64,000 nucleotides of DNA from Streptomyces tendae (GCF_008632955.1 NZ_CP043959.1:5580001-5644000); one strand, 5' to 3'; positions 54,128-63,149 are shown, counted from the first letter of the stretch. Numbers and translations are program-made. Notes: generated from the letters alone by a model not told the origin.

Positions 54128-55510
54128 TCAGGCGCCGACGAGGCGCGCCGCCAGGTAGCCCTCGATCTGGTCGAGGGAGACCCGCTCCTGCTTCATGGTG
54201 TCGCGCTCGCGCACGGTCACCGCGTTGTCGTCCAGGGTGTCGAAGTCGACGGTCACGCAGAACGGCGTGCCGATCTCGTCCTGGCGGCGGTAGCGGCGGC
54301 CGATGGCGCCGGCGTCGTCGAACTCGATGTTCCAGTTCTGCCGCAGCGCCTGGGCGAGCCCCTTGGCCTTCGGGGACAGCTCCGGGTTGCGGGACAGCGG
54401 CAGCACCGCGACCTTCACCGGGGCGAGGCGGTGGTCGAGTCGCAGCACCGTGCGCTTCTCCATCTTGCCCTTGGCGTTGGGCGCCTCGTCCTCGACGTAG
54501 GCGTCGAGGAGGAACGCCAGCATCGCCCGGCCGACACCGGCCGCCGGCTCGATGACGAACGGCGTCCAGCGCTCGCCGGCCTCCTGGTCGAAGTAGGAGA
54601 GGTCCTGGCCGGAGGCCTTGGCGTGGGCGGAGAGGTCGTAGTCGGTGCGGTTGGCGACACCCTCCAGCTCGCCCCACTCGCTGCCGCCGAACTGGAAGCG
54701 GTACTCGATGTCAGCGGTGCGCTTGGAGTAGTGGCTGAGCTTCTCCTTCGGGTGCTCGTACCACCGCATGTTCTCCTCGCGCAGGCCGAGACCGGTGTAC
54801 CAGTTCCAGCGCTGCTCCATCCAGTACTCCTGCCACTGCTCGTCCTCGCCCGGCTTGACGAAGAACTCCATCTCCATCTGCTCGAACTCGCGGGTGCGGA
54901 AGATGAAGTTGCCGGGCGTGATCTCGTTGCGGAAGGACTTGCCCATCTGGGCAATGCCGAACGGCGGCTTGCGGCGCGAAGTGGTCTGCACCTGGGCGAA
55001 GTTGGTGAAGATGCCCTGGGCGGTCTCGGGGCGCAGGTAGGCGATGGAGCCGGAGTCCTGCGTCGGACCGAGGTGGGTGGAGAGCAGGCCCGAGAACTGC
55101 TTGGGCTCGGTGAAGGTGCCCTTGTTGCCGCAGTTGGGGCAGTTGAGGTCGGCGAGGCCGTTCTCCGGGGCGTGCCCCTTCTTCTCCTCGTACGCCTCCT
55201 CCAGGTGGTCCGCGCGGAACCGCTTGTGGCAGGAGGTGCACTCGGTCAGCGGGTCCGTGAAGGTGGCGACGTGACCGGAGGCGACCCACACGTCCGGGGC
55301 CAGGATCACGGACGAGTCGATACCGACCACGTCCTCGCGCGAGGTGACCATGTAGCGCCACCACTGGCGCTTCAGGTTCTCCTTGAGCTCGACACCCAGC
55401 GGTCCGTAGTCCCAGGCGGCCTTCGTGCCGCCATAGATCTCACTACTGGGAAATACGAAGCCACGGCGCTTGCTCAGGCTGACGATGGTGTCGATCTTGT
55501 CGGCGGCCAC
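54128..55510 (-). CDS. glyS: Glycyl-tRNA synthetase (dimeric alpha2 type)
   Basis: A 460-residue class II synthetase. SKRRGFVFPSSEIYGGTKA is the conserved N-terminus; CTSCHKRFRADHLEEAYE and LNCPNCGNKGTFTEPKQFSG form the zinc-binding insertion near residues 95-140; YLRPETAQGIFTNF and GNFIFRTREFEQMEMEFFVK are motif 2 elements; and PFVIEPAAGVGRAMLAFLLD is motif 3. It charges tRNA-Gly. The GTG start at 55510 is divergent from znuA. No T-box is seen in the short leader. Confidence 0.97.
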   Translation of the reverse strand: MAADKIDTIVSLSKRRGFVFPSSEIYGGTKAAWDYGPLGVELKENLKRQWWRYMVTSREDVVGIDSSVILAPDVWVASGHVATFTDPLTECTSCHKRFRADHLEEAYEEKKGHAPENGLADLNCPNCGNKGTFTEPKQFSGLLSTHLGPTQDSGSIAYLRPETAQGIFTNFAQVQTTSRRKPPFGIAQMGKSFRNEITPGNFIFRTREFEQMEMEFFVKPGEDEQWQEYWMEQRWNWYTGLGLREENMRWYEHPKEKLSHYSKRTADIEYRFQFGGSEWGELEGVANRTDYDLSAHAKASGQDLSYFDQEAGERWTPFVIEPAAGVGRAMLAFLLDAYVEDEAPNAKGKMEKRTVLRLDHRLAPVKVAVLPLSRNPELSPKAKGLAQALRQNWNIEFDDAGAIGRRYRRQDEIGTPFCVTVDFDTLDDNAVTVRERDTMKQERVSLDQIEGYLAARLVGA

Positions 55511-55635
55511 GGTGCTCTCTTCATTACGACGACGGGCGACGAAGCGAGATTGCTTCCAGCGAATGCCTCAGGTTACCGGCGGGGACGGCCCCTCGACCAA
55601 ATCGGTCCCCCCATGCGGACCCCGACGAGGTATTG

Positions 55636-55677
55636 TTGACAACGGTTTCCATCTTCGTTGAAAATGACTGTCATGAA
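55636..55677 (+). promoter_or_regulatory. znuA promoter with Zur-box-like palindrome
   Basis: A TTGACA -35 at 55636 is followed after 17 bp by TGAAAA, which would place transcription start at about the ATG at 55673. Overlapping the -10 is TTGAAAATGACTGTCATGAA, whose core ATGAC-T-GTCAT is a perfect palindrome; the TGAAAATGA half matches Streptomyces Zur boxes as I recall them. Zinc-loaded Zur from the same cluster should repress it. Confidence 0.65.
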
Positions 55678-56671
55678 CGTACGACGACGTCCCATATCCG
55701 CGGTCGCACTCGCCGCTGTCACCGCCCTCGGGCTCTCCACCCTGACCGCCTGCTCCTCCGACAGCGCCGCCGCGGGCACCACGGACAAGTTCGACGTCGT
55801 CGCGTCGTTCTACCCGATGGCCTTCCTCGCCGAGCGGATCGGCGGCGAGCACGTCCACGTCACCAGTCTCACCGAGCCCGGCCAGGAACCGCACGACCTG
55901 GAGATCAGCGCCCATCAGATGGGAGAGCTCGAGAAGTCCGACGCGGCCCTCTACCTCAAGGGCCTCCAGCCCGCCGTCGACAAGGCCGTCGGCCTGGCCG
56001 AGGTCTCCACGAAGATCGACGCGGCCGAGCTGACCACGCTGGAGACGCACGGCACCGAGGTCGGCGGCCACGAGGACGAGCACGGCGACGAGCACGCCCA
56101 CGAGGACGAGCACGCGCACGAGGACGAACACGACCACGACCACGAGGGCGGCGCCGACCCTCACATCTGGCTCGACCCGGTCAAGTACGCCGAGGTCGCC
56201 GAAGGGGTCGGCAAGGCCTTCCAGAAGGCCGACCCGGACCACGCCGCGGACTACCGCAAGAACACCGAAACCCTGGTCGGCGACCTGAAGGCGCTCGACA
56301 AGAAGTTCCGCACCGGCCTCGCCGACCGCAGGACCGACGTCTTCCTCACCACCCACGCCGCCTTCGGCTACCTCGCCGAGCGCTACGGTCTGACCGAGGA
56401 GGCCATCAGCGGCCTGGACCCCGAGTCCGAGCCCAGCGGGGCGCGCATGAAGGAGCTTCAGGAGATCGCGAAGGCCGACGGGGTCACCACCGTCTTCTAC
56501 GAGACACTGGTCAGCGACCGGACCGCGAAGACGCTCGCCGCCGACGCGGGCCTGAAGACCGACGTCCTCGACCCCGTCGAGGGCATCACGGACCACTCCC
56601 GCGGCGAGGACTACCTCCAGGTGATGGAAGCCAACCTCACGGCCCTGCGCACCGCCCTGGGCGCCCGGTGA
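55673..56671 (+). CDS. znuA: Zinc ABC transporter substrate-binding lipoprotein
   Basis: A 332-residue precursor. The lipobox is STLTACSSD near residue 25. VVASFYPMAFLAERIGGEHV is the cluster 9 metal-binding start. A His/Asp/Glu-rich loop with HEDEHGDEHAHEDEHAHED, near residues 130-152, is typical of zinc rather than manganese proteins. GADPHIWLDPVKYAE and LTTHAAFGYLAERYGL hold ligand histidines, and GITDHSRGEDYLQVMEANL is at the C-terminus. Start ATG 55673 fits a leaderless mRNA; earlier in-frame starts lie within the promoter. Confidence 0.95.
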   Translation: MNVRRRPISAVALAAVTALGLSTLTACSSDSAAAGTTDKFDVVASFYPMAFLAERIGGEHVHVTSLTEPGQEPHDLEISAHQMGELEKSDAALYLKGLQPAVDKAVGLAEVSTKIDAAELTTLETHGTEVGGHEDEHGDEHAHEDEHAHEDEHDHDHEGGADPHIWLDPVKYAEVAEGVGKAFQKADPDHAADYRKNTETLVGDLKALDKKFRTGLADRRTDVFLTTHAAFGYLAERYGLTEEAISGLDPESEPSGARMKELQEIAKADGVTTVFYETLVSDRTAKTLAADAGLKTDVLDPVEGITDHSRGEDYLQVMEANLTALRTALGAR

Positions 56672-56697
56672 ACGACGACGACCTACCGGAGGACGGC

Positions 56698-57468
56698 ATG
56701 ACATCCGAGCCCGTGATCACCCTGCGGGGGGTGCGCGCCGAACTGGGCTCGCGCCCCGTCCTGCGCGGCATCGACCTCACCGTGCGCCGCGGCGAGGTCG
56801 TCGCCCTGCTCGGCGCCAACGGCTCGGGCAAGTCCACCGCCGTACGCTCCGTGATCGGCCAGGTGCCGGTCACCGCCGGGGAGATCGAGCTGTTCGGCGC
56901 CCCGCAGCGCCGGTTCCGCGACTGGGCGCGGGTGGGTTACGTCCCGCAGCGCACCACGGCCGCCGGCGGGGTGCCCGCCACGGTCACCGAGATCGTCTCC
57001 GCGGGCCGGCTCGCCCGTTCCCGCTTCGGCCTCTTCCGCAAGGCGGACCGTGCGGCCGTCCGGCGGGCCCTGGAGCTGGTCGGCATGGCGGACCGCGCCG
57101 ACGACTCGGTCGACGCCCTCTCCGGCGGCCAGCACCAGCGGGTCCTGATCGCCCGCGCGCTGTCCGCCGAGCCGGACCTGCTGATCATGGACGAGCCGAT
57201 GGCGGGCGTGGACCTGGCGAGCCAGGAGGTCCTCGCCGACACGCTGCGGACGCAGGTGGAGCGGGGCACCACGGTCCTCCTCGTGCTCCACGAACTGGGC
57301 CCGCTGGAGCCCCTGATCGACCGCGCGGTCGTGCTCCGCGACGGCTGCGTGCTGCACGACGGCCCGCCCCCGAAGGCGGTCGGCCAGCACGCCCTGCCCG
57401 GCCACGACCACGTACACCCGCACGCACCGGCGGACGCCGGACCGATCCGCACGGGACTGCTGAGCTGA
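56698..57468 (+). CDS. znuC: Zinc ABC transporter ATP-binding protein
   Basis: A 256-residue ATPase. Walker A is LLGANGSGKSTAVRSV, the signature SGGQHQRVLIARAL, Walker B LLIMDEPMAGVDLASQ and the H-loop VLHELGPLEPL. The C-terminal HALPGHDHVHPHAPAD is His-rich. ATG 56698 was chosen for its GGAGGACGGC; a GTG at 56668 overlaps the znuA stop. It energises the ZnuB permease and overlaps it by TGATG. Confidence 0.95.
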   Translation: MTSEPVITLRGVRAELGSRPVLRGIDLTVRRGEVVALLGANGSGKSTAVRSVIGQVPVTAGEIELFGAPQRRFRDWARVGYVPQRTTAAGGVPATVTEIVSAGRLARSRFGLFRKADRAAVRRALELVGMADRADDSVDALSGGQHQRVLIARALSAEPDLLIMDEPMAGVDLASQEVLADTLRTQVERGTTVLLVLHELGPLEPLIDRAVVLRDGCVLHDGPPPKAVGQHALPGHDHVHPHAPADAGPIRTGLLS

Positions 57469-58370
57469 TGGAATTCCTCGACTACGCCTTCATGCAGCGG
57501 GCGCTGCTCGCCGCCGTCCTGGTCGGTGTCACCGCCCCCGCCATCGGCGTCTACCTCGTCCAGCGCCGCCAGGCGCTCATGGGCGACGGCATCGGCCACG
57601 TCGCGATGACCGGCGTGGGCCTCGGCTTCCTGCTGTCCTGGTCCCCGGTGTGGATGGCGGCCCTGATCTCCGTCCTCGGTGCCGTCCTCATGGAACTGGT
57701 CCGCTGGTACGCCAAGACCCGCGGCGACATCGCCCTCGCGATGCTCTTCTACGGCGGCATGGCCGGCGGCGTGATGTTCACCAGCCTCGCCCCCGGCGGC
57801 TCCACGTCCAACCTGTCCACGTACCTCTTCGGCTCCCTGACCACGGTCTCCTCGTCCGACGTGACCGCGATCTGCGTACTGGCCGCGCTGGTGGTGCTGG
57901 TCACCGTGGGGCTGCGGCGGCAGCTCTTCGCGGTCAGCCAGGACGAGGAGTTCGCGCGGGTGACGGGCCTGCCGGTGCGGTTCCTCAACCTGCTCACGGC
58001 GGTCACGGCCGCGGTCACGGTGTCCGTGGCGATGCGGGTGGTCGGGCTGCTGCTGGTGAGCGCGCTCATGGTGGTGCCGGTCGCCGCGGCCCAGCAGCTC
58101 ACCCGCAGCTTCGCCGCCACGTTCGCCGTCGCCGTGGCGATCGGGGTGAGCGTGACCATCGGCGGCACCGTCACCTCGTACTACCAGGACGTGCCGCCCG
58201 GCGCGACGATCGTGCTGCTGACCATCGCCGCCTTCATCGCGCTGACCGCGCTGGCCGCGCCCCTCGCCCGCCGCCGCGCCCGGGCACTCGCCGCCGCCGG
58301 GCCCGCGGGCGACCCCGCGGAGTGCACGATTCCGGCCAGCCGTCCGGCCGACGGCAAGGTCGGCGCCTGA
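57468..58370 (+). CDS. znuB: Zinc ABC transporter permease
   Basis: A 300-residue ABC-3 family membrane protein with about eight TM segments (FMQRALLAAVLVGVTAPAIG, GVGLGFLLSWSPVWMAALIS, VGLLLVSALMVVPVAAAQQL). DGIGHVAMTGVG near residue 37 is the conserved coupling region. It forms the membrane channel for zinc import with ZnuA and ZnuC. Confidence 0.96.
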   Translation: MEFLDYAFMQRALLAAVLVGVTAPAIGVYLVQRRQALMGDGIGHVAMTGVGLGFLLSWSPVWMAALISVLGAVLMELVRWYAKTRGDIALAMLFYGGMAGGVMFTSLAPGGSTSNLSTYLFGSLTTVSSSDVTAICVLAALVVLVTVGLRRQLFAVSQDEEFARVTGLPVRFLNLLTAVTAAVTVSVAMRVVGLLLVSALMVVPVAAAQQLTRSFAATFAVAVAIGVSVTIGGTVTSYYQDVPPGATIVLLTIAAFIALTALAAPLARRRARALAAAGPAGDPAECTIPASRPADGKVGA

Positions 58371-58431
58371 CTCGCCCCGCCCCGGGCTGGCACAATGGCC
58401 CGGGCAAGGCCAGACGTGAGGAGGCAGACCG

Positions 58432-58845
58432 GTGACGACCGCAGGACCGCCCGTGAAGGGCCGCTCCACCCGGCAGCGTGCCGCCGTGGCGGCTTGCCTT
58501 CAGGAGGTCGACGAGTTCCGCAGCGCCCAGGAACTGCACGACATGCTCAAGCACAAGGGCGACTCGGTGGGGCTCACCACGGTCTACCGCACGCTGCAGT
58601 CCCTCGCCGACGCGGGCGAGGTCGACGTCCTGCGCACCGCCGACGGCGAGTCCGTCTACCGCCGCTGCTCCACCGGCGACCATCACCACCACCTGGTCTG
58701 CCGCAGCTGCGGCAAGGCCGTCGAGGTCGAGGGCCCGGCGGTGGAGAAGTGGGCGGAGGCCATCGCGGCCGAGCACGGCTTCGTCAACGTCGCCCACACG
58801 GTCGAGATCTTCGGCACCTGCGCGGACTGCGCGGACGTCTCCTGA
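58432..58845 (+). CDS. zur: Zinc-uptake regulator Zur (Fur family)
   Basis: A 137-residue regulator. The N-terminal winged helix is STRQRAAVAACLQEVDEFRS and VGLTTVYRTLQSLADAGEVD. The metal-binding half has DHHHHLVCRSCGKAVEVEG, with a second pair in FGTCADCADVS giving the structural zinc site. It closes the znuACB operon 61 bp downstream on the same strand. With zinc it should repress znuA and zinc-free ribosomal protein genes elsewhere. GTG start at 58432 follows GTGAGGAGGC. Confidence 0.95.
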   Translation: MTTAGPPVKGRSTRQRAAVAACLQEVDEFRSAQELHDMLKHKGDSVGLTTVYRTLQSLADAGEVDVLRTADGESVYRRCSTGDHHHHLVCRSCGKAVEVEGPAVEKWAEAIAAEHGFVNVAHTVEIFGTCADCADVS

Positions 58846-58853
58846 CGGCAGAC

Positions 58854-58896
58854 GGCGGGGGCCGGGCGCCCGGGACGGCGCTCCCCGGCCCCCGCC
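58854..58896 (+). terminator. Terminator after zur
   Basis: GGCGGGGGCCGGG and CCCGGCCCCCGCC form a perfect 13-bp stem with a 17-nt loop that itself contains GGCGCC. It lies 8 bp after the zur stop and faces the uppS 3' end. Confidence 0.75.
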
Positions 58897-58970
58897 CGTC
58901 ACACGCGGGACGGGTGTCACGATCACGGCTCGTCACCGAAGGACCGGGGAGGGGCCTTGACTGAGGCCGG

Positions 58971-59804
58971 CTACTCCTGACGGCCCTCCATGGCCAGCAG
59001 TTCCTCGTTGGGGATGGCCCCGCCGAAGCGGCGGTCGCGGGAGGCGAACTCCAGGCACGCCCGCCACAGGTCGCGGCGGTCGAAGTCGGGCCACAGCACG
59101 TCCTGGAAGACCATCTCGGCGTAGGCGCTCTGCCACAGCAGGTAGTTGGACGTGCGCTGCTCACCGCTCGGCCGCAGGAACAGGTCCACGTCCGGCATGT
59201 CCGGGTAGTACATGTACCGCTGCAGGGTCTTCTCGTTGACCTTCGACGGGTCGAGCCTCCCGGCCCGCACGTCCTCGGCGAGCGCCTGCGCGGCGTCGGC
59301 GATCTCCGCCCGCCCGCCGTAGTTCATGCAGAAGTACAGCGTGAGCCGGTCGTTGTCCTTGGTCTGCTCCTGCGCGACCTGCAACTCCTTGGCCACGGAC
59401 TTCCACAGCTTGGGCATGCGGCCCACCCAGCGGACCCGGATGCCCAGATTGTCGAGCTGGTCCCGGGTCTTGCGGATGAAGTCCCGGTTGAAGTTCATCA
59501 GGAAGCGCACCTCGTCCGGCGACCGCTTCCAGTTCTCGGTGGAGAAGGCGTACAGCGAGATGGCGCCCACCCCCATCTCGATCCCGCCCTGGAGCACGTC
59601 GAGCACCCGCTCCGCGCCGACCTTGTGGCCCTCGGTGCGCGGCAGCCCCCGCTCCTTCGCCCAGCGCCCGTTGCCGTCCATGACGATCGCCACATGGTTG
59701 GGGACCAGTTCCCCGGGAAGCTTCGGGGGCCGCGCGCCGGAGGGATGCGGTTCCGGGGTGCTGTACTCCCGGCGCTGCCGCCCCAGGAATCCGCGTACGG
59801 CCAT
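58971..59804 (-). CDS. uppS: Isoprenyl transferase (cis-prenyl, undecaprenyl diphosphate synthase family)
   Basis: A 277-residue cis-prenyltransferase. VAIVMDGNGRWAKERGLPRT contains the Mg-binding Asp near residue 42; FSTENWKRSPDEVRFLMNF and FLRPSGEQRTSNYLLWQSAY are family hallmarks, with MVFQDVLWPDFDRRDL near the end. It makes the C55 (or shorter) lipid carrier for cell-wall assembly. It is 36 bp downstream of recO on the same strand. Confidence 0.96.
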   Translation of the reverse strand: MAVRGFLGRQRREYSTPEPHPSGARPPKLPGELVPNHVAIVMDGNGRWAKERGLPRTEGHKVGAERVLDVLQGGIEMGVGAISLYAFSTENWKRSPDEVRFLMNFNRDFIRKTRDQLDNLGIRVRWVGRMPKLWKSVAKELQVAQEQTKDNDRLTLYFCMNYGGRAEIADAAQALAEDVRAGRLDPSKVNEKTLQRYMYYPDMPDVDLFLRPSGEQRTSNYLLWQSAYAEMVFQDVLWPDFDRRDLWRACLEFASRDRRFGGAIPNEELLAMEGRQE

Positions 59805-59840
59805 GTGTCTCTCGTCTCCTCGTGCCGACGTGATCGGGTG

Positions 59841-60590
59841 TTACTGCTTCTCGACGTACCGGAGCGAGCGCAGTCCTCGCTCCAGATGCCAGTGGAGGTA
59901 GGCGGACACCAGCCCGCTCGCCTCCCGGACGTGGCGTGACTCGCTCGCGTCCGCGGTCTCCCAGTCTCCCGTGAGCAGTGCTCCGAGGAGTTCCAGGGCC
60001 TGCGGTGAGGGTACGACGCTGCCGGGGACGCGGCAGTCGGCGCATATGGTTCCGCCCGACGCCACCGAGAAGAAGCGGTTCGGTCCGGGCATCCCGCACT
60101 TCGCGCAGTCGGTGAAGCTGGGCGCGTACCCGTTGACCGCGAGGGAGCGCAGCAGGAACGCGTCGAGCACCAGGTGCGGCGCGTGCTCGCCGCGGGCGAG
60201 GGTACGCAGTCCGCCCACCAGCAGCAGGTACTGCTGCACGGCCGGCTCGCCCTCGTGGTCGGTGAACCGCTCGGCGGTCTCCAGCATGGCCGTTCCGGCG
60301 GTGTAGCGCGCGTAGTCGGTGACGATGCCGCCGCCGAACGGCGCGATCGTCTCGCTCTGCGTGCACAGCGGCAGGCCACGGCCGACGAGTTCGCTGCTCT
60401 TGGAGAAGAACTGCACGTCGACGTGCGAGAACGGCTCCAGGCGCGCGCCGAACTTGGACTTGGTGCGGCGCACGCCTCTCGCCACGGCGCGCACGCGCCC
60501 GTGACCGCGGGTGAGCAAGGTGATGATCCGGTCCGCCTCACCCAGCTTCTGGGTGCGCAGCACGATGCCGTCGTCGCGGAACAGACTCAT
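59841..60590 (-). CDS. recO: DNA repair protein RecO
   Basis: A 249-residue recombination mediator. The N-terminal OB fold is FRDDGIVLRTQKLGEADRII and GRVRAVARGVRRTKSKFGAR. A zinc finger lies near residues 150-178: DCAKCGMPG followed by GGTICADC. It loads RecA with RecF and RecR. The ATG at 60590 immediately follows the remnant of the channel gene, so its promoter may have been replaced when that gene was truncated. Confidence 0.95.
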   Translation of the reverse strand: MSLFRDDGIVLRTQKLGEADRIITLLTRGHGRVRAVARGVRRTKSKFGARLEPFSHVDVQFFSKSSELVGRGLPLCTQSETIAPFGGGIVTDYARYTAGTAMLETAERFTDHEGEPAVQQYLLLVGGLRTLARGEHAPHLVLDAFLLRSLAVNGYAPSFTDCAKCGMPGPNRFFSVASGGTICADCRVPGSVVPSPQALELLGALLTGDWETADASESRHVREASGLVSAYLHWHLERGLRSLRYVEKQ

Positions 60591-60597
60591 GGCCCCA

Positions 60598-60971
60598 TTC
60601 TCCCGTACGCGGACACCGCCCCGTCGCCGAAGTTACTGGCCGACATCGCGGCCATGCCGTGGTAGGTGCCGGCGAACAGCAGCAGGAACAACGGAACACT
60701 GGTGGCCAGGGCTTCTACGGCCCGCAGCCCCGGGAACGGTGACCGGAAGATCGAGCACCTGAAACGCGACCAACCCGGATGAACACCATCAGCCTGATCA
60801 CCAGCATCGTGACGGCGAACCAGGCCGAGGAGTGGCCAGGGGCAGCAGGTAGTACAAGGTCAGCAGCGCGGTGGTGGATCCCACGATCCGCAGAACCACC
60901 CGCACGATCATGCGGCGCGGGAGTCCGGCCTCACGCCGGGTGTCCGGCCCGGGGCCGGCGCTGTCAGTCAC
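60598..60971 (-). pseudogene. Truncated, frameshifted two-TM potassium channel gene
   Basis: From GTG 60971 (TDSAGPGPDTRREAGLPRRM) the frame reads VLRIVGSTTALLTLYYLLPL, a first TM of a bacterial two-TM potassium channel. A one-base loss near 60843 and another near 60755 follow. Later frames give WFAVTMLVIRLMVF and then RSPFPGLRAVEALATSVPLF and LLLFAGTYHGMAAMSASNFG. The selectivity filter (TVGFGD) and second TM of the pore are missing, because the gene stops at the recO upstream region. The start overlaps the stop of the DUF1269-like gene. Confidence 0.7.
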
Positions 60972-61546
60972 TGGCCGCGGTGTGCGGGGGAAGGCTCACC
61001 GACAGCGGCACGCACCCAATCGTGAGCACTACCGGGGTCGAGAGCGGCGAGAAACTCTCTGAGCGTGCCATCCCAGCTTTCTTCCGCATGTTCGGCCGCC
61101 GCAGCGGCGACCATCTGCCGCGTGTCCGTGTCCTTGCAGCGAACCAGCGTGACGGCGGCATCGGGGCCGACTTCCGCGAGGATCCGGTGGGCTTGCTGCG
61201 CGCCGGATCCGACATGGCCTTTGCGCACTCCAGCGGCATGGGCCCCGACCCTTGCCCCTTTCAGCGTGGCGAACAGACCCATGAATCCGACCATCCATGC
61301 GAGGGAGACGCGGAACAGGGCGTTCACGAAGCCGTTGGCCGTCAGCACGCGGGACTGGGTCACCCTCAGCGACCCGTCGGCGTTTCCTCTGATCACCACA
61401 GCAGTCGTGCCGCCCCTGCGGGCCTTCCTGCGGAAGCCTCGCCCGAGCGACACCAGCATGCGTTCGGCGCGATGGCGGTTGTCGAAGCTGGCGATGACTA
61501 CCGAAGCCTGCCCGGATTGCGCGACCGAAGTGGTCTCCGACGTCAT
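60968..61546 (-). CDS. DUF1269-like membrane protein
   Basis: A 192-residue protein. GQASVVIASFDNRHRAERML starts a ferredoxin-like domain; a glycine/alanine-rich hydrophobic segment (TANGFVNALFRVSLAWMVGF, MGLFATLKGARVGA) is typical of DUF1269 proteins; and the C-terminal half (ILAEVGPDAAVTLVRCKDTD, REFLAALDPGSAHDWV) is soluble. ATG 61546 follows GAAGGACG. It overlaps the channel pseudogene by GTGA, so the two were an operon. DUF1269 proteins near channels suggest membrane stress or ion homeostasis, which is inferred. Confidence 0.65.
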   Translation of the reverse strand: MTSETTSVAQSGQASVVIASFDNRHRAERMLVSLGRGFRRKARRGGTTAVVIRGNADGSLRVTQSRVLTANGFVNALFRVSLAWMVGFMGLFATLKGARVGAHAAGVRKGHVGSGAQQAHRILAEVGPDAAVTLVRCKDTDTRQMVAAAAAEHAEESWDGTLREFLAALDPGSAHDWVRAAVGEPSPAHRGQ

Positions 61547-61834
61547 GGGGAGCGTCCTTCGCAGCCGAGGGACCGAGATCAAGACCTGGCTGAGAGCTCA
61601 GCCACGCCTGCTCGATGGGCTTAATGTCCCATCTTAGCTACTCAGAAGCCCGTCGCTCTATCGATCATGATGAGCTCAGGTTCGAGTGCCACCAACCAGA
61701 TGGTGGTCCAACTTCGACGGCAAGCGGTCAAGTTCGGTGACACCGGACAAACGTGGGTGGAGGAAATTTCTCCCCCGTCCGGCGGCAGAGTCTGTCCACA
61801 GGCAAACCGTCCGAGGCTGCTCTTGTGACGCCGT

Positions 61835-62512
61835 GATCGGCACGGCGGTGGCGTTGCTGGTCCCGCTTCTCCGGAATGGTGTGGCTGATGCCGCGCTTGC
61901 GGAGGTAGGCGCGGAAGCCGCGGGAGGCGTAGGCCTTGTCCGCGACCACGTGGTCCGGTCGGCAGCGCGGTCGGCCCCGACCGATGCGGGGCACTCGGAT
62001 CCGCTCGAGAAGCGGGCGTGCGCAGACGCCGTCGTGACGCTGGCCGGCCGTGAGCATGACGGCCAGCGGCCGTCCCCGGCCGTCGCAGGCGAGGTGGATC
62101 TTGGTTGTCAGTCCGCCTCGGGATCCGCCGAGGGCGTGATCATCCGGTTCGTCCTGCCGGAGGCTCCCCCTTTTCGCCCCGTGGCCGCGGCGTGCTGATG
62201 GGCGCGGATGATGGTGGAGTCGATCTGGACCAGCCAGTCGATGTCTCCGGCCGCATCCGCCCGGGTCTGCATCTGCTGCAGGGCCCGGGTGAAAATGCCG
62301 GTGAGGGCGTAGCGGCGGAAGCGGGTGTAGACCGTCTTCCACGGTCCGTAGCGTTCGGGCAGGTCACGCCAGGAGATCCCGGTCCGGATCTTGTAGACCA
62401 TGCCGTTGATCACCCGGCGGTCCTCCCCCAGCGGTCGTCCCGTTTTGGCCCGCGGTATGAGTGGAGCGAGTAACTCCCACTCCTGGTCGGTGAGTTCATG
62501 ACGGCGTACCAC
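61835..62512 (-). mobile_element. IS5-family (IS427-like) transposase, two frames, C-terminus deleted
   Basis: Frame A starts at 62512 (VRRHELTDQEWELLAPLIPR, SWRDLPERYGPWKTVYTRF, IDSTIIRAHQHAAATGR) and ends at 62108. A -1 shift at AAAAGGGGG near 62170 leads to frame B (GGSRGGLTTKIHLACDG, DHVVADKAYASRGFRAYL, RKRGISHTIPEKRDQQRHRR). The first two catalytic Asp residues are present. The third catalytic residue (VVERCFNRLK region) is absent because homology ends near 61840 and unrelated sequence follows to 61728. Terminal inverted repeats and target duplication could not be identified. The element is probably inactive. Confidence 0.85.
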
Positions 62513-62735
62513 TGGAAGTGGCTCGGGCCGCCGTGGCCGACGCGGCGACCCCCGACGCCCCGGGCCCGGTCACCACCGCCGTCCTCATCACAGAGACCGC
62601 AGACTAGCCAGATGTCGAACGGCCGCTCGACGCGCTGGGCCCGTTCCGCTCCCATTCCTCGCGCCTTGCCCTCGGCGCGGTCCATACCGCGGCCACCGCC
62701 CGGCCCGAGCTCACAGACACCCGCCTCGGCCTTGA
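62513..62735. other. Remnant coding-like sequence next to the IS element
   Basis: On the plus strand one frame reads VADAATPDAPGPVTTAVLIT and stops at about 62606; another then reads PLDALGPFRSHSSRLALGAV and HTAATARPELTDTRLGLDY. Composition looks coding but neither has a start or recognisable family. They may be 3' fragments of a gene disrupted by the IS insertion. Confidence 0.3.
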
Positions 62736-62897
62736 CTACTGTCGGCGTCTCAGCGCTCTCCGGATCAGCAGGAAGGCCCCAACGGCGATCAGTGCAATCC
62801 CCACGAGGATCACGATTGCCCCGATGACGACCAGGGACGTCCCCAGCAGGATCAAGAGTGTCCCGATGACGATTAGAAAGATCGCGAGGACGGTCAC
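62736..62897 (-). CDS. Small hydrophobic membrane protein (DUF6131-like)
   Basis: A 53-residue protein from GTG 62897, which follows AGGAGGCGACC. It is almost entirely hydrophobic (VLAIFLIVIGTLLILLGTSL, VVIGAIVILVGIALIAVGAF) and ends in RRALRRRQ. Two closely spaced TM helices with GxxLxxxG repeats fit the short DUF6131-type peptides seen in actinobacteria. Function unknown. The longer ORF from 62948 has no RBS. Confidence 0.7.
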   Translation of the reverse strand: MTVLAIFLIVIGTLLILLGTSLVVIGAIVILVGIALIAVGAFLLIRRALRRRQ

Positions 62898-63149
62898 GGT
62901 CGCCTCCTGCCCCTCCCCGACTCCGGTTCCCCCTGTCCCGTATCGCAAACTTTCCGGATAAGTTCACCAGCCTAATGCGGCCCTGCCGCGCAGCCATGTG
63001 TTCTGTGTCCCCATGCAAGCGCGCGGACCGCTCCAGAGCATGAGTCTTCCGGTCGGACCTGCTGGAAGCGCGCCGGCCTGACGCAAAGGGTCACAGGGCA
63101 GCCCGTTGTATCGCCCAACGCAACGGCGATCCCGCGTCTGCGGAGGGAA

